Positions 36,111 to 45,211 of a stretch of DNA of 64,000 nt are shown here, piece after piece. The notes below the pieces were generated by a model. The model was not told where the DNA came from. It was given only the letters and a program-made list of their open reading frames with translations, and searched no databases. How positions within the stretch are numbered: the stretch's first letter is position 1; the number at the start of each line of letters is the position of its first letter. Source of the DNA: Tessaracoccus lacteus (lineage in GTDB: Bacteria; Actinomycetota; Actinomycetes; Propionibacteriales; Propionibacteriaceae); NCBI RefSeq assembly GCF_029917005.1, contig NZ_CP123967.1, positions 1,798,001 through 1,862,000 on the forward strand. The letters are read 5' to 3'. The translations under genes were made by a program, and so were the position numbers.

Positions 36111-36593
36111 TCAGTCAAGGATGCGCAGCAGCATCTCGAGCGCGTGCTCGATCGCCTGCCCGCGGATCTCGTTGCGGTCCCCCTCGAAGTGCTTGACCTC
36201 GGTGAACTGCGGCCCCTGCGACATGCCCATCTTCGGCCCGACGACGGCGAACCACACCGTGCCGACCTCGACCCCGTCCTGGAGCGTCGGCCCGGCGACG
36301 CCCGTGGTGGCGACAGCCCAGTCGGCGTCACACCGGGTCTGCGCGCCGATCGCCATCTGGATGGCGGTCAACTCGTTGACGACGCCCTCGTGATCGATGA
36401 GGTCCTGGTCCACGCCGGCCAGGGTGTTCTTCAGCTCGCGGGCGTAGGTGACCAGCGCCCCCATGAACACGGCGGACGCGCCGGGCACCGACGTCAGTTC
36501 GGCGCCGAGCCCGCCCCCCGTGATGGACTCGCACGTCGCCAGCGTCACCGAGCGACCCTTCATCTTCGCGATCACATCTTCGGCCAGCGACAT
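36111..36593 (-). CDS. cinA: CinA C-terminal domain protein (nicotinamide-nucleotide amidase-like)
   Basis: 160 residues comprising only the CinA C-terminal domain: ATCESITGGGLGAELTSVPGAS (catalytic Ser in the TGG region), YARELKN, AVATTGVAGPT and GTVWFAV motifs. Family members deamidate nicotinamide mononucleotide. Full-length CinA has an N-terminal ADP-ribose pyrophosphatase-like domain, absent here; standalone forms are usual in this neighbourhood. AGAGGA ribosome site. Confidence 0.92.
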   Translation of the reverse strand: MSLAEDVIAKMKGRSVTLATCESITGGGLGAELTSVPGASAVFMGALVTYARELKNTLAGVDQDLIDHEGVVNELTAIQMAIGAQTRCDADWAVATTGVAGPTLQDGVEVGTVWFAVVGPKMGMSQGPQFTEVKHFEGDRNEIRGQAIEHALEMLLRILD

Positions 36594-36628
36594 GATTCCT
36601 CTTCTCAGCTCGGTAGGGATGGGGCGGT

Positions 36629-37219
36629 TCAGGCGGCGCTGTGGGCGTCGCGGCGAACCTTCCGGGCGGCGCGCAGGTAGTCGATGCCCGTGACAACCGT
36701 GAGGATCAGCGCAGCCAGCATCAGGATCCAGGCGATCACCTGGACCGGGCCGGGCAGGAACACCAGGCCGATGTTGAACAGGATCAGCGCGATGGTCTGC
36801 GTGACGGTCTTGGCCTTGCCGCCCTTGTTGGCCGCCATCACCACGCCGTACTTCTTGATGGCGGCCCGCACCCAGGTGATGCCCCACTCGCGCACGAGGA
36901 TGATGATCGTGATCCACCAGGGAAGCTCCTGCAGGATGCTCAGGCAGATGAACGCGGCCCCGGTCAGGGCCTTGTCCGCGAACGGGTCCCAGAGCTTGCC
37001 GAAGTCCGTGACCAGGTTGTACTTGCGGGCGATGTGGCCGTCGGCCAGGTCCGTCAGCATCGCGACCGTGAAGACCGCGGTCGCGGCGAGCCGCCACGAG
37101 AGCTCATGCGGACCCATGAACAGCACCACGATGTAGACCGGGACCAGGATGATCCGGATCACCGTGAGGACGTTGGGAACATTCCAGTTGCTGACGGGCA
37201 TGTCCTGGTTCTGAGTCAC
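36629..37219 (-). CDS. pgsA: CDP-alcohol phosphatidyltransferase, likely PgsA
   Basis: Makes phosphatidylglycerophosphate from CDP-diacylglycerol and glycerol-3-phosphate. 196 residues with about five membrane segments and the CDP-alcohol motif D-G-x2-A-R-x8-G-x3-D-x3-D seen as DLADGHIAR, KLWDPFADK (residues 57-83). GTG start overlaps the rimO stop (GTGA); an ATG six codons in is a possible alternative. Confidence 0.94.
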   Translation of the reverse strand: MTQNQDMPVSNWNVPNVLTVIRIILVPVYIVVLFMGPHELSWRLAATAVFTVAMLTDLADGHIARKYNLVTDFGKLWDPFADKALTGAAFICLSILQELPWWITIIILVREWGITWVRAAIKKYGVVMAANKGGKAKTVTQTIALILFNIGLVFLPGPVQVIAWILMLAALILTVVTGIDYLRAARKVRRDAHSAA

Positions 37220-38640
37220 TGCGCCTCCGCGATGAGATCGATTCCTGCCGCGTCGACGACGACGGCGCGGACCAACTCCCCCACCCTACCGGCGACCCCG
37301 GAGAGGGTCGTGGATCCGTCGGTCTCCGGGGCCTGGTGGGCACCTCGGCCGACCGATTCGCCGTCCTCGTCCGACTCGACCAGCACGACGATCTCCTCGC
37401 CGATGCGGTCGGCCGCGCGCGCCTCGCAGACCTCGATGGCCAGATCGGCCAGCATCGCGCGGCGCTCCTCCACCTCGGCAGGCTCGAGGTGGCCAGGCAG
37501 CCTGACGCCCTCGGTGCCCTCCTCGTCTGAGTAGCCGAACACGCCCATCACGTCGAGGTTCGCCTCGACGATGAAGTCGCGCAGGATCTCGACGTCGCGC
37601 GCGGTCTCCCCGGGGAACCCTGCGATGACATTGCTCCGGATGCCGGCGGCGGGCGCTGCGTCGCGGATGGTCGAGATCAGCGAGAGGAAGCTGTCCGCGT
37701 CGCCGAACCGACGCATGGAGCGCAGCACGGTCGGGGACGCGTGCTGGAAGCTGAGGTCGAAGTACGGCACGACCTTCTCGGTGCCCAGCATGGCGTCCAG
37801 CATGGAGGGGCGGATCTCTGCGGGCTGCAGGTAGCTGACGCGGATCCAGTCGATCCCGTCGACCAGCGACAGCTCAGGCAGCAGCGCCTCGAGCCGGATG
37901 TCCGGCCCCAGGTCCTTGCCGTAGGACGACGTGTTCTCGGAGACGAGGAACAGCTCCCTGACGCCCTGCTCCGCGAGCCACTGGGCCTCGGCGACGAGCT
38001 CGTCGATCGGGCGGGAGAGGTAGGAGCCGCGAAACGCGGGGATGGCGCAGAAGGCGCAGCGGCGGTCACAGCCCGAGGCGATCTTGAGGTTGGCCGATGG
38101 TCCGCCGGACAGCCGACGGCGCAGCGCGCGGGGTCCGGTTGCCGGGGCCAGACCGGCGGGCAGCGGCTCGTGGCGGTGGCCGGGGGTCGCGAGGCGCTCG
38201 GCGGCCGCCTGTCGGGCCATGGGGGTCAGCGGCAGGAGCGTGCGGCGGTCGCGCGGCACGTGCGAGATGTGGCGGTCCCCGTCGAGGATCCCCTTGAGGC
38301 GGTCGGCGATGTCGGCGTAGTCGTCGAAGCCGAGCACGGCGTCGGCCTCCGGCAGCTCTTCGGCCAGCTGCACGCCGTACCGCTCCGCCATGCAGCCCAC
38401 CGCGACGACCGAGCGGACGGTGCCGCCGTCCTTGAGGTCGGCGGCGGCGAGCAGAGTGTCGATGGAGTCCTTCTTGGCCTGCTCGACGAACCCGCACGTG
38501 TTGACGACGACGGTCTCGGCGGTGGCCGGGTCGTCGGTGAGGGTGAACCCGCCGAGTTCGAGACGGGCGGCGAGTTCCTCGGAGTCGACGTCGTTGCGGG
38601 CGCAGCCGAGGGAGGCGATGTGGACGAGGTGCTGAGTCAT
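37216..38640 (-). CDS. rimO: ribosomal protein uS12 methylthiotransferase RimO
   Basis: Radical-SAM enzyme methylthiolating Asp in ribosomal protein S12. 474 residues: UPF0004 cysteines in LGCARNDVDSEEL, NTCGFVEQA and GCMAERYG; radical SAM CDRRCAFCAIP (about 197-207); TRAM-like C-terminal region. Presence of SENTSSYGKDLG and FPGETARDVE distinguishes it from MiaB, which is encoded separately at 28.9 kb. Upstream of pgsA in an operon. Confidence 0.95.
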   Translation of the reverse strand: MTQHLVHIASLGCARNDVDSEELAARLELGGFTLTDDPATAETVVVNTCGFVEQAKKDSIDTLLAAADLKDGGTVRSVVAVGCMAERYGVQLAEELPEADAVLGFDDYADIADRLKGILDGDRHISHVPRDRRTLLPLTPMARQAAAERLATPGHRHEPLPAGLAPATGPRALRRRLSGGPSANLKIASGCDRRCAFCAIPAFRGSYLSRPIDELVAEAQWLAEQGVRELFLVSENTSSYGKDLGPDIRLEALLPELSLVDGIDWIRVSYLQPAEIRPSMLDAMLGTEKVVPYFDLSFQHASPTVLRSMRRFGDADSFLSLISTIRDAAPAAGIRSNVIAGFPGETARDVEILRDFIVEANLDVMGVFGYSDEEGTEGVRLPGHLEPAEVEERRAMLADLAIEVCEARAADRIGEEIVVLVESDEDGESVGRGAHQAPETDGSTTLSGVAGRVGELVRAVVVDAAGIDLIAEAQ

Positions 38641-38669
38641 ATCCCGTCCATTATCCGCCCCGCCGGTCG

Positions 38670-41225
38670 TCAGCCCGCAGCCAGGCTTGCCAGGACGTCG
38701 TCGAGGTCCTCGGGCTTGACCAGGACGTCGCGGGCCTTCGAGCCCTCGGACGGTCCGACCACTCCCCTGGATTCGAGGATGTCCATGAGCCTGCCGGCCT
38801 TCGCGAAGCCGACGCGCAGCTTGCGCTGCAGCATGGAGGTCGATCCCAGCTGGAGCTCGACGACGAGCCGGCAGGCGTCCAGCACGAGTTCGAGGTCGTC
38901 GCCGATGTCGTCGACGACCTTCTTCTCGGCTCCCGCCCCCGCAGTGACGTCCTCCCGGTAGTTGGGCTGCAGCTGGCCGGTGATGAACTCGACGACGTCG
39001 CGGATCTCGTGTTCGTTGACCCAGGCTCCCTGAACGCGGACCGGCTTGGAGGCGCCCATCGGGAGGAAGAGGCCGTCGCCCTTGCCCACGAGCTTCTCGG
39101 CACCCGGCTGGTCGAGGATGACCCGGGAGTCGGTCATCGACGAGGTGGCGAAGGCCAGCCGGGAGGGCACGTTGGCCTTGATCAGGCCGGTCACGACATC
39201 GGTGGAAGGTCGCTGCGTCGCGAGCACGAGGTGGATGCCTGCGGCGCGCGCCAGCTGCGTGATGCGGACGATGGACTCCTCCACGTCGCGCGGCGCGACC
39301 ATCATGAGGTCGGCAAGCTCATCGACGACCACCAGCAGGTAGGGGTACGGCGAGAGCACCCGCTCGGACCCCTCCGGCGCCTTGACCTGGCCCGCGCGCA
39401 CGGCCTTGTTGAAGTCGTCGACGTGCCGGAAGCCGTAGAACGCCAGGTCGTCGTAGCGCATGTCCATCTCGCGCACGACCCAGGCGAGCGCCTCGGCCGC
39501 CTTCTTCGGGTTCGTGATGATGGGCGTGACCAGGTGCGGGATGCCCTCGTACTGGTTGAGCTCGACCCGCTTGGGGTCGACCAGCAGCATGCGCACCTCA
39601 TCGGGCGTGGCGCGCATCATGATCGACGTGATGAGCGAGTTCACGAAGCTCGACTTACCGGAGCCGGTAGCGCCCGCCACGAGAAGGTGCGGCATCTTCG
39701 CCATGTTCGCGAGCACGAAGCCGCCCTCGACGTCCTTGCCCAGCCCCATGGTCATGGGGTGGTGGTCGTTCTTCGCCGCCGCCGAGCGCAGCACGTCGCC
39801 CAGTGAGACGACCTCCTTGTCGAGGTTCGGGATCTCGATGCCGATGGCGGACTTGCCGGGGATCGGGGTCAGGATGCGGATCTCGTTGGAGCCGACGGCA
39901 TAGGCGATGTTGTCCGCAAGCCCGGTGACCTTGGAGACCTTGATGGCCGAGCCGAGCTCGACCTCGTAGCGCGTGACCGTCGGGCCGCGCGTGTAGCCGG
40001 TGACCCTCGCGTCGATCTCGAACTCCGTCAGGACGGAGGCCAGCTGGCGCACGACCTTGTCGGAGGCCTCGGTGCGCGTCTTGGGCTTCGTGCCCGGGGA
40101 GAGTGTCTGGTCGTCGGGCAGCAGGTAGGCGATGTCTCCGCTGAGCTGCAGCTGCTGGGCCCCGGCGGGGGCGGGCGTGTGCTGCGGCGGGTCGAGCGGC
40201 TTCGGCGCGACGGGCTCCGTCTTCGGCGCAGGCTCCACCTTGGCGGTGGGCTTCGGGGCGGGCCGCAGCGTGCGGTCGTCCTCCTCGTCGATGTTGAAGA
40301 AGTGGTCTGCCTCGTCGTCGAGGAAGGTGCTCACCGGCCCGAGCTCCGGTTCGGGCTTCTTCTCCTCGATCAGCGGGGTGTCGTAGGGGACGTCGACGCC
40401 GTACTTCAGCTTCTCGCCGTCCTCCTTGCCGTCCTTGTCGGACTCGACGAGGGCCCCGAAGACCCGCCCGAGGCCGGCGACGATCTCGTGCAGGGGGCGG
40501 CCGATGACGACCAGGATGCCGAACAGCGTCACGATGACGAGAATCGGGACGCTGACCCAGACGGTCAGGAGGTCGGTCAGGATGCTGGAGGCGACGTAGC
40601 CGATCACGCCTCCGGCCTGCCGCACTGCGTCCATGTCGGCGGGCAGTGGCAGGCCGCGGGAGATGTGCACGAGGCCGAGGACACCGAAGGTGATCAGCAG
40701 CCAGCCGAGCCCTGTACGGGGGGCGGCCTCAACGTCGCGCGGGTGCCGCAGCACGCGCCATGCACCGTAGAGCAGCACGGCGGGCACGACGGGAGACAGC
40801 GACCCGAAGACGGTGCTGATGGTCAGGTCGAGGAACTCGCCGACCGGCCCGGGCAGCGCGAACCAGAAGCGTGCCGCCATCACGATGCCGATGCTCAGCA
40901 GTAGGAGACCCCAGCCGTCGCGGCGGAGCTTGGGGTCGACGTCCTTCGCCGCGCCGCCGAAGCTGCGCGCGATCCAGCCGACGCCCGCCGCGAGGCCGGA
41001 GAAGGCCTTGCCGATGCCACGCAGGATGCTCATGCCGAAGCCGGAGCCCTGGGATGACTTCGCCGCGGGCTGGCGCTTCGTCTTCGCGGTCGACGAGGCC
41101 CTGGTGGACGACGAGGACCTGGAGGTCGTTTTCTTGGTCGTGGAACGAGCAGCTCCGGACGCGCCCGATGAGCGGGTCTTGGTGCTGGTGTTCCGCGCTG
41201 GGGAGGAAGTACCGCGGGACGCCAT
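38670..41225 (-). CDS. ftsK: DNA translocase FtsK/SpoIIIE
   Basis: Pumps chromosome DNA across the division septum. 851 residues: a Ser/Thr/Lys-rich N-terminal tail, four membrane segments (about 105-245), a Pro/Glu-rich linker (about 250-360), RecA-like motor with Walker A GATGSGKSSF (about residue 522), and a C-terminal winged-helix gamma domain (about 785-845) for KOPS reading. Followed by rimO, pgsA, cinA, clgR on the same strand. Confidence 0.97.
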   Translation of the reverse strand: MASRGTSSPARNTSTKTRSSGASGAARSTTKKTTSRSSSSTRASSTAKTKRQPAAKSSQGSGFGMSILRGIGKAFSGLAAGVGWIARSFGGAAKDVDPKLRRDGWGLLLLSIGIVMAARFWFALPGPVGEFLDLTISTVFGSLSPVVPAVLLYGAWRVLRHPRDVEAAPRTGLGWLLITFGVLGLVHISRGLPLPADMDAVRQAGGVIGYVASSILTDLLTVWVSVPILVIVTLFGILVVIGRPLHEIVAGLGRVFGALVESDKDGKEDGEKLKYGVDVPYDTPLIEEKKPEPELGPVSTFLDDEADHFFNIDEEDDRTLRPAPKPTAKVEPAPKTEPVAPKPLDPPQHTPAPAGAQQLQLSGDIAYLLPDDQTLSPGTKPKTRTEASDKVVRQLASVLTEFEIDARVTGYTRGPTVTRYEVELGSAIKVSKVTGLADNIAYAVGSNEIRILTPIPGKSAIGIEIPNLDKEVVSLGDVLRSAAAKNDHHPMTMGLGKDVEGGFVLANMAKMPHLLVAGATGSGKSSFVNSLITSIMMRATPDEVRMLLVDPKRVELNQYEGIPHLVTPIITNPKKAAEALAWVVREMDMRYDDLAFYGFRHVDDFNKAVRAGQVKAPEGSERVLSPYPYLLVVVDELADLMMVAPRDVEESIVRITQLARAAGIHLVLATQRPSTDVVTGLIKANVPSRLAFATSSMTDSRVILDQPGAEKLVGKGDGLFLPMGASKPVRVQGAWVNEHEIRDVVEFITGQLQPNYREDVTAGAGAEKKVVDDIGDDLELVLDACRLVVELQLGSTSMLQRKLRVGFAKAGRLMDILESRGVVGPSEGSKARDVLVKPEDLDDVLASLAAG

Positions 41226-41274
41226 GGTCCACAGCGTAAACCAGAGCGGCCGCGCGCCCCAGTAGGCAGAGCCG

Positions 41275-42192
41275 TCAGGCGAAGTGATCCCAGCCGGCCG
41301 CGCCGTCCCACGGGTGTCCGTCGACGCTGACCGCGTCGCCGCTGACGACGACGCCGACTCTGCGCCATCCCTCGGGCAGCACCTCGGTCGGGAAGGTGGC
41401 GGCCAGCGCGTGGTCCTCGCCTCCGGCCAGCACGAAGGCCAGTGCGTTCCTGCCCGTGGCGGCCGCCACGCGGGCCACGGGATCGGGGATCTCGATGAGC
41501 GAGGTGTCGATGTCGATGCCGACGCCGCTGCGCTCGCAGATGTGCCCGAGGTCGCCCAGCAGCCCGTCGGAGATGTCGAGCATCGAGGTGGCGCCGCGGT
41601 CGGACGCGATAACGCCCTGGCCGTACGGCACGCTCGGGGTGAGCTGCTCCGCGACCGGTTCCTTCGGCGACGCGAAGCCCCGCTGCAGGGTCACGAGGCC
41701 GGCTCCGGCCCAGCCGAGGTTGCCCGTCACGGCGACGACATGCCCGACGCGGGCGCCGGAGCGGGTCACGGGGAGGCGTCCTTCGAGGTCGCCGATGGCG
41801 GTGACGCAGACGGTGACCGTCGGCGAGCTGCTCAGGTCGCCGCCGACGAGGCTCACACCTGCGCGGGCGCACTCCTCCTTGACGCCCGCCTCGAACTCGG
41901 CGACCCATGCCTGGTCAAGGCCCTTCGGGAAGGCGAGCGCCACGACGATGGCGCTGGGCCTGGCGCCCATGGCCTCGATGTCGGAGACGTTGACCGCGAC
42001 GGCCTTCCGGCCGACCGAGCGGGCGGGCGACCACTGGCGCTTGAAGTGCACGCCCTCCACGAGGATGTCGGTCGTCACGACCGTGTCCCCCGTCAGGCGC
42101 AGCGCGGCTGCGTCGTCGCCGATGCCGAGCGTCACGTCGTCGCCGACAATCACATCGGAGGTGATGGAGGAGATCAGCTCGAACTCGTGCAT
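41275..42192 (-). CDS. thiL: thiamine-monophosphate kinase ThiL
   Basis: Phosphorylates thiamine monophosphate to the cofactor thiamine diphosphate. 305 residues: TLGIGDDAAAL, VEGVHF, NVSDIEAMGARP and LDISDGLLGDL (metal-binding Asp residues), GGEDHAL. ATG shares a base with the ddl stop (TGATG). In many actinobacteria ddl and thiL are separated by a DUF3515 gene; it is missing here. Confidence 0.95.
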   Translation of the reverse strand: MHEFELISSITSDVIVGDDVTLGIGDDAAALRLTGDTVVTTDILVEGVHFKRQWSPARSVGRKAVAVNVSDIEAMGARPSAIVVALAFPKGLDQAWVAEFEAGVKEECARAGVSLVGGDLSSSPTVTVCVTAIGDLEGRLPVTRSGARVGHVVAVTGNLGWAGAGLVTLQRGFASPKEPVAEQLTPSVPYGQGVIASDRGATSMLDISDGLLGDLGHICERSGVGIDIDTSLIEIPDPVARVAAATGRNALAFVLAGGEDHALAATFPTEVLPEGWRRVGVVVSGDAVSVDGHPWDGAAGWDHFA

Positions 42193-43313
42193 CAGCGCAG
42201 GCCGACGGGGCGGTCGAGCGCGAGCTGCACCAGGCGCCCGACGAGCTCCGGGTACGTGTGGCCGGAGACCTGCCACAGCGTCGGCCACATGGAGATCTGC
42301 GTGAAGCCCGGCATGGTGTTGACCTCGTTGATGAACGCGTCGCCCTCGGGGGTCACGAAGAAGTCGGCGCGCACGAGGCCCTCGGCGTCGACTGCGAGGA
42401 AGGACCGCTTCGCCAGCTCCTGCAGCGTGGCGGTGAGTTCCGGCGTGATGTCGGCGGGCGCGTCGAGCGCGGCGCCGTCATCGTCGAAGTACTTGGCCTC
42501 GTAATCGTAGAAGCCGTCGTCGGCCTTCACCCGGATCTCGCCGATGACCGAGGCGTGGCACCCGTCGAGCGAGTCGGGGTCGCCGAGCACGGCGCACTCC
42601 AGTTCGCGGGCGCCGGTGAAGCCCTGCTCGATGACGACCTTCGGGTCGAACTTCTGCGCCTCGACGATGGCCTGGTCGAGCTCGCCCGGGTCGGTGACGC
42701 GGCTGATGCCGATGGACGAGCCGCCGCGGGCGGGCTTGACGAACAGCGGGTAGGTCAGCCTTTCGGCGACCTCGGCGTGCACCTGGTCGCGGTGGTGCCG
42801 CAGCCGGTGCGCGGTGGCGACGACGTACGGCCACACCGGCAGTCCAGCCGCCTCGAAGGCGACCTTCATGAAGTGCTTGTCCATCCCGATGGCCGACGAG
42901 GTGACGCCACTGCCGACGTAGCGGATGCCCATCATCTCGAACATGCCCTGGATGGTGCCGTCCTCCCCGAAGGGCCCGTGCAGCAGCGCGAAGGCGACGT
43001 CCACGTCGTGGATGTCGGCGAGGTGCTCGCTGGTGTCGCGGGTCGCGACCTGGCAGCCGTCCTCCCCCACCATCCACACGGCGACGTGTTCGGGCTCGGC
43101 GACCTCGGGAGCGACGCCGTCCACGATGCGGTAGCTGCGGATGGTCTCCAGCGGGACCTGGGTCCACTTGCCGGTCCTGGAGATGCCCACGCCGACGACG
43201 TCGAAGCGTTCCGGGTCCAGCGCGCCGAGCACCGAGGCTGCGGTCAGGCAGGAGATGCCGTGCTCCGACGACTGCCCTCCGAAGATCAGCGCTACGTGGG
43301 TCCGGTCCGTCAC
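42192..43313 (-). CDS. ddl: D-alanine--D-alanine ligase
   Basis: ATP-grasp enzyme making the D-Ala-D-Ala end of peptidoglycan. 373 residues: IFGGQSSEHGIS near the N-terminus, HGPFGEDGTIQG, ATP-grasp KPARGGSSIGIS, and NEVNTMPGFT. GTG at 43313 has a strong AGGAGG ribosome site; the longer ATG frame is rejected on length and spacing. Usual partners gpsA and DUF3515 do not accompany it; plsC lies just upstream. Confidence 0.96.
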   Translation of the reverse strand: MTDRTHVALIFGGQSSEHGISCLTAASVLGALDPERFDVVGVGISRTGKWTQVPLETIRSYRIVDGVAPEVAEPEHVAVWMVGEDGCQVATRDTSEHLADIHDVDVAFALLHGPFGEDGTIQGMFEMMGIRYVGSGVTSSAIGMDKHFMKVAFEAAGLPVWPYVVATAHRLRHHRDQVHAEVAERLTYPLFVKPARGGSSIGISRVTDPGELDQAIVEAQKFDPKVVIEQGFTGARELECAVLGDPDSLDGCHASVIGEIRVKADDGFYDYEAKYFDDDGAALDAPADITPELTATLQELAKRSFLAVDAEGLVRADFFVTPEGDAFINEVNTMPGFTQISMWPTLWQVSGHTYPELVGRLVQLALDRPVGLR

Positions 43314-43344
43314 GGGTCCTCCTAGGTTCAGTGCGCCGCTTACT

Positions 43345-44121
43345 CTACTGCGCCGCCACCCGGGCCCCGACACGCATGTCCCACCGGCCGTCGGGCGGCG
43401 TGAGGCCGGTCAGTTCGGCCCGCATCGCGGTCAGAGTCTCGAGGAAAAGGTCGGTGACCTCGTCGGCGAGTTCCTTGGTCAGCTCTCTTCCCTCGTACCC
43501 GCCCAAGTCGATGGCCGGGCCGGCCTTGAGGTACACGTCGTGGCGGCCCGAGAAGAGGCGACGCAGCTCGATCCGGTGACCGCCGAGGATCTTGTCCGAT
43601 CCGACCTGGACCACGGGAACCACAGGGGCGCCCGTCATGAGGGCGAGCTGCGCGGCGCCCCGGCGGCCCGTCATGGGCCAGCCCTCGGGGTCGCGGGTGA
43701 TGGTGCCCTCTGGATAGATCGCGACGAGCTGCCCCTTCACGAGCGCCTCGCGGGCGTGCACGAGCGACTCCGAGGCCCGATCGGTGTTCCGGTAGACGGG
43801 GATCTGCTCGCATGCGCTGCCGAGCCAACCCAGCACGGGCACCTTCCAGATGTCCGACTTGCCGAGGAAGTGGACCCAGCGGCCGGACCAGATGAGGTAC
43901 TCGCCGAGGAGGACGGGATCGGCGTTGGAGATGTGCGTCGCGACAACGATCACCGGGCCGGTCTGCGGGATGTGCTCCTGGCCCTCCCAGTGGCGCCTGG
44001 CCACGAGCGGCACGACGGCGTTGACGAACCGGGCCAACCCGCGGAACGTGCGACTGGCGGGTTCGGTGATGACCTGCGACAGCGGACGCTTCCAGGGACG
44101 GGTCGCCAGGTCGCGGCTCAT
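43345..44121 (-). CDS. 1-acyl-sn-glycerol-3-phosphate acyltransferase PlsC family
   Basis: 258 residues. Acyltransferase motifs: THISNAD (HX4D, about residues 62-67), the RNTDRA block near 110, and YPEGTITR (about 139-146). Makes phosphatidate from lysophosphatidate, but members of this fold also acylate other glycerol lipids, so the substrate is not certain. ATG 44121 gives the normal length; the frame stays open far upstream because of the frameshifted gene there. In related genomes gpsA lies between plsC and ddl; not here. Confidence 0.85.
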   Translation of the reverse strand: MSRDLATRPWKRPLSQVITEPASRTFRGLARFVNAVVPLVARRHWEGQEHIPQTGPVIVVATHISNADPVLLGEYLIWSGRWVHFLGKSDIWKVPVLGWLGSACEQIPVYRNTDRASESLVHAREALVKGQLVAIYPEGTITRDPEGWPMTGRRGAAQLALMTGAPVVPVVQVGSDKILGGHRIELRRLFSGRHDVYLKAGPAIDLGGYEGRELTKELADEVTDLFLETLTAMRAELTGLTPPDGRWDMRVGARVAAQ

Positions 44122-44303
44122 GCGCCAGCCCCCGCCCGGCGGGGAGCGAGCTCCAGAGCAGCGAGGCCGAGGATCGACGGGGAAAGCCAGCGGTGGTGCA
44201 TGGGAACAAGCGTAGTTGCCGGTCCCCTGCTCGGGCGGTGCGAGCCGGGATACCCGGCACGCACAGGTGGTGTGTCGGCCGGACGGCACGTACGGTCCCC
44301 AAC

Positions 44304-45018
44304 TCAGCGGGGCTGCGTGACCTCCACCTCTACCGCAGCGTCGGAGGCGACCATGACGAAGGTGCCCGCGACAACGTTCCCCGCTGTCAGGTCCGGGGCC
44401 TGATCGATAGAGACCGCAGCTGTGAGCGGGAATCCCGCGTCGGCGTCGATGTACCAGAAGTCCTGCCCCGTGAGCCGGTTCGATCGACGCTCCAGCTCCC
44501 GACACACGGCGCCGAACATGGCCGCCCCGTTTGCCTCCTCCGCCGTCGCATCTCCTGCGTACAGCGCAAACATCCACGGGGAGATGACGTGCGGTCCGAA
44601 TCGACCATTCCTCCCCGGTACGTCCTGTGATGCCAGGTATGCCTCGAGGTCGCTGAAGACCAACCTCAGTGCCCAGAGCCCCGATGGTGACGTCCAGGTG
44701 TCGGGTCTCGCCGACGGCCTTGAGTGGGTACCAGGGGTACATGACGGGGTCGTCGACGTAGGCGAGGATCCGGGTGGACAGTTCGCCGTCGCGGTCCATG
44801 AGATCCACATGCGCCAGGGAGTCCGTGACCCGGAAGACTTCAGCAGGCGAGGCGTGCCGCCCGACGAGACCGGCATCGACATAGGACCCACGCTCGCTTC
44901 GCCCCACAGCAACCTTGGCACCAGAAGGATCCACATAGAGAGCGGTCAACTCGAATCCCCCGGTGTCGCTGTAGCCCCTCATCCGGCAGCGGAAGATCTC
45001 TCGAACAGGGTCTGGCAT
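44304..45018 (-). pseudogene. frameshifted hypothetical gene
   Basis: Two overlapping frames read as one protein: the first from an ATG at 45018 (MPDPVREIFRCRMRGYSD, through KAVGETRHLDVTIGAL), the second from about 44680 to the stop at 44304 (LVFSDLEAYLASQDV, VISPWMFALYAGDA, ending EVEVTQPR). Removing one G in a GGGG run near 44680-44690 joins them smoothly. Coding-like sequence also continues in frame upstream of the ATG (IGIDLDP before MPDP) with no start codon, so the 5' end may be broken too. No domain recognised. Either a real decaying gene or a sequence error. Confidence 0.65.
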
Positions 45019-45211
45019 GGGATCAAGGTCGATCCCGATGGCGTGTAGCTCTGCCTCCGCAGGACGCTCCTCCGCGACTCCGTCTTCATTGACCTCGGTC
45101 AGCCTCTCACATGCTCCGCAGTCGCGGGCAGTTCAGCAAGGACGGGGCAGACTTATCCACAGATTAGAACGGTCGACCGATTCTGTCGGTGGCTCCAGGT
45201 AGCGTGAGGTC

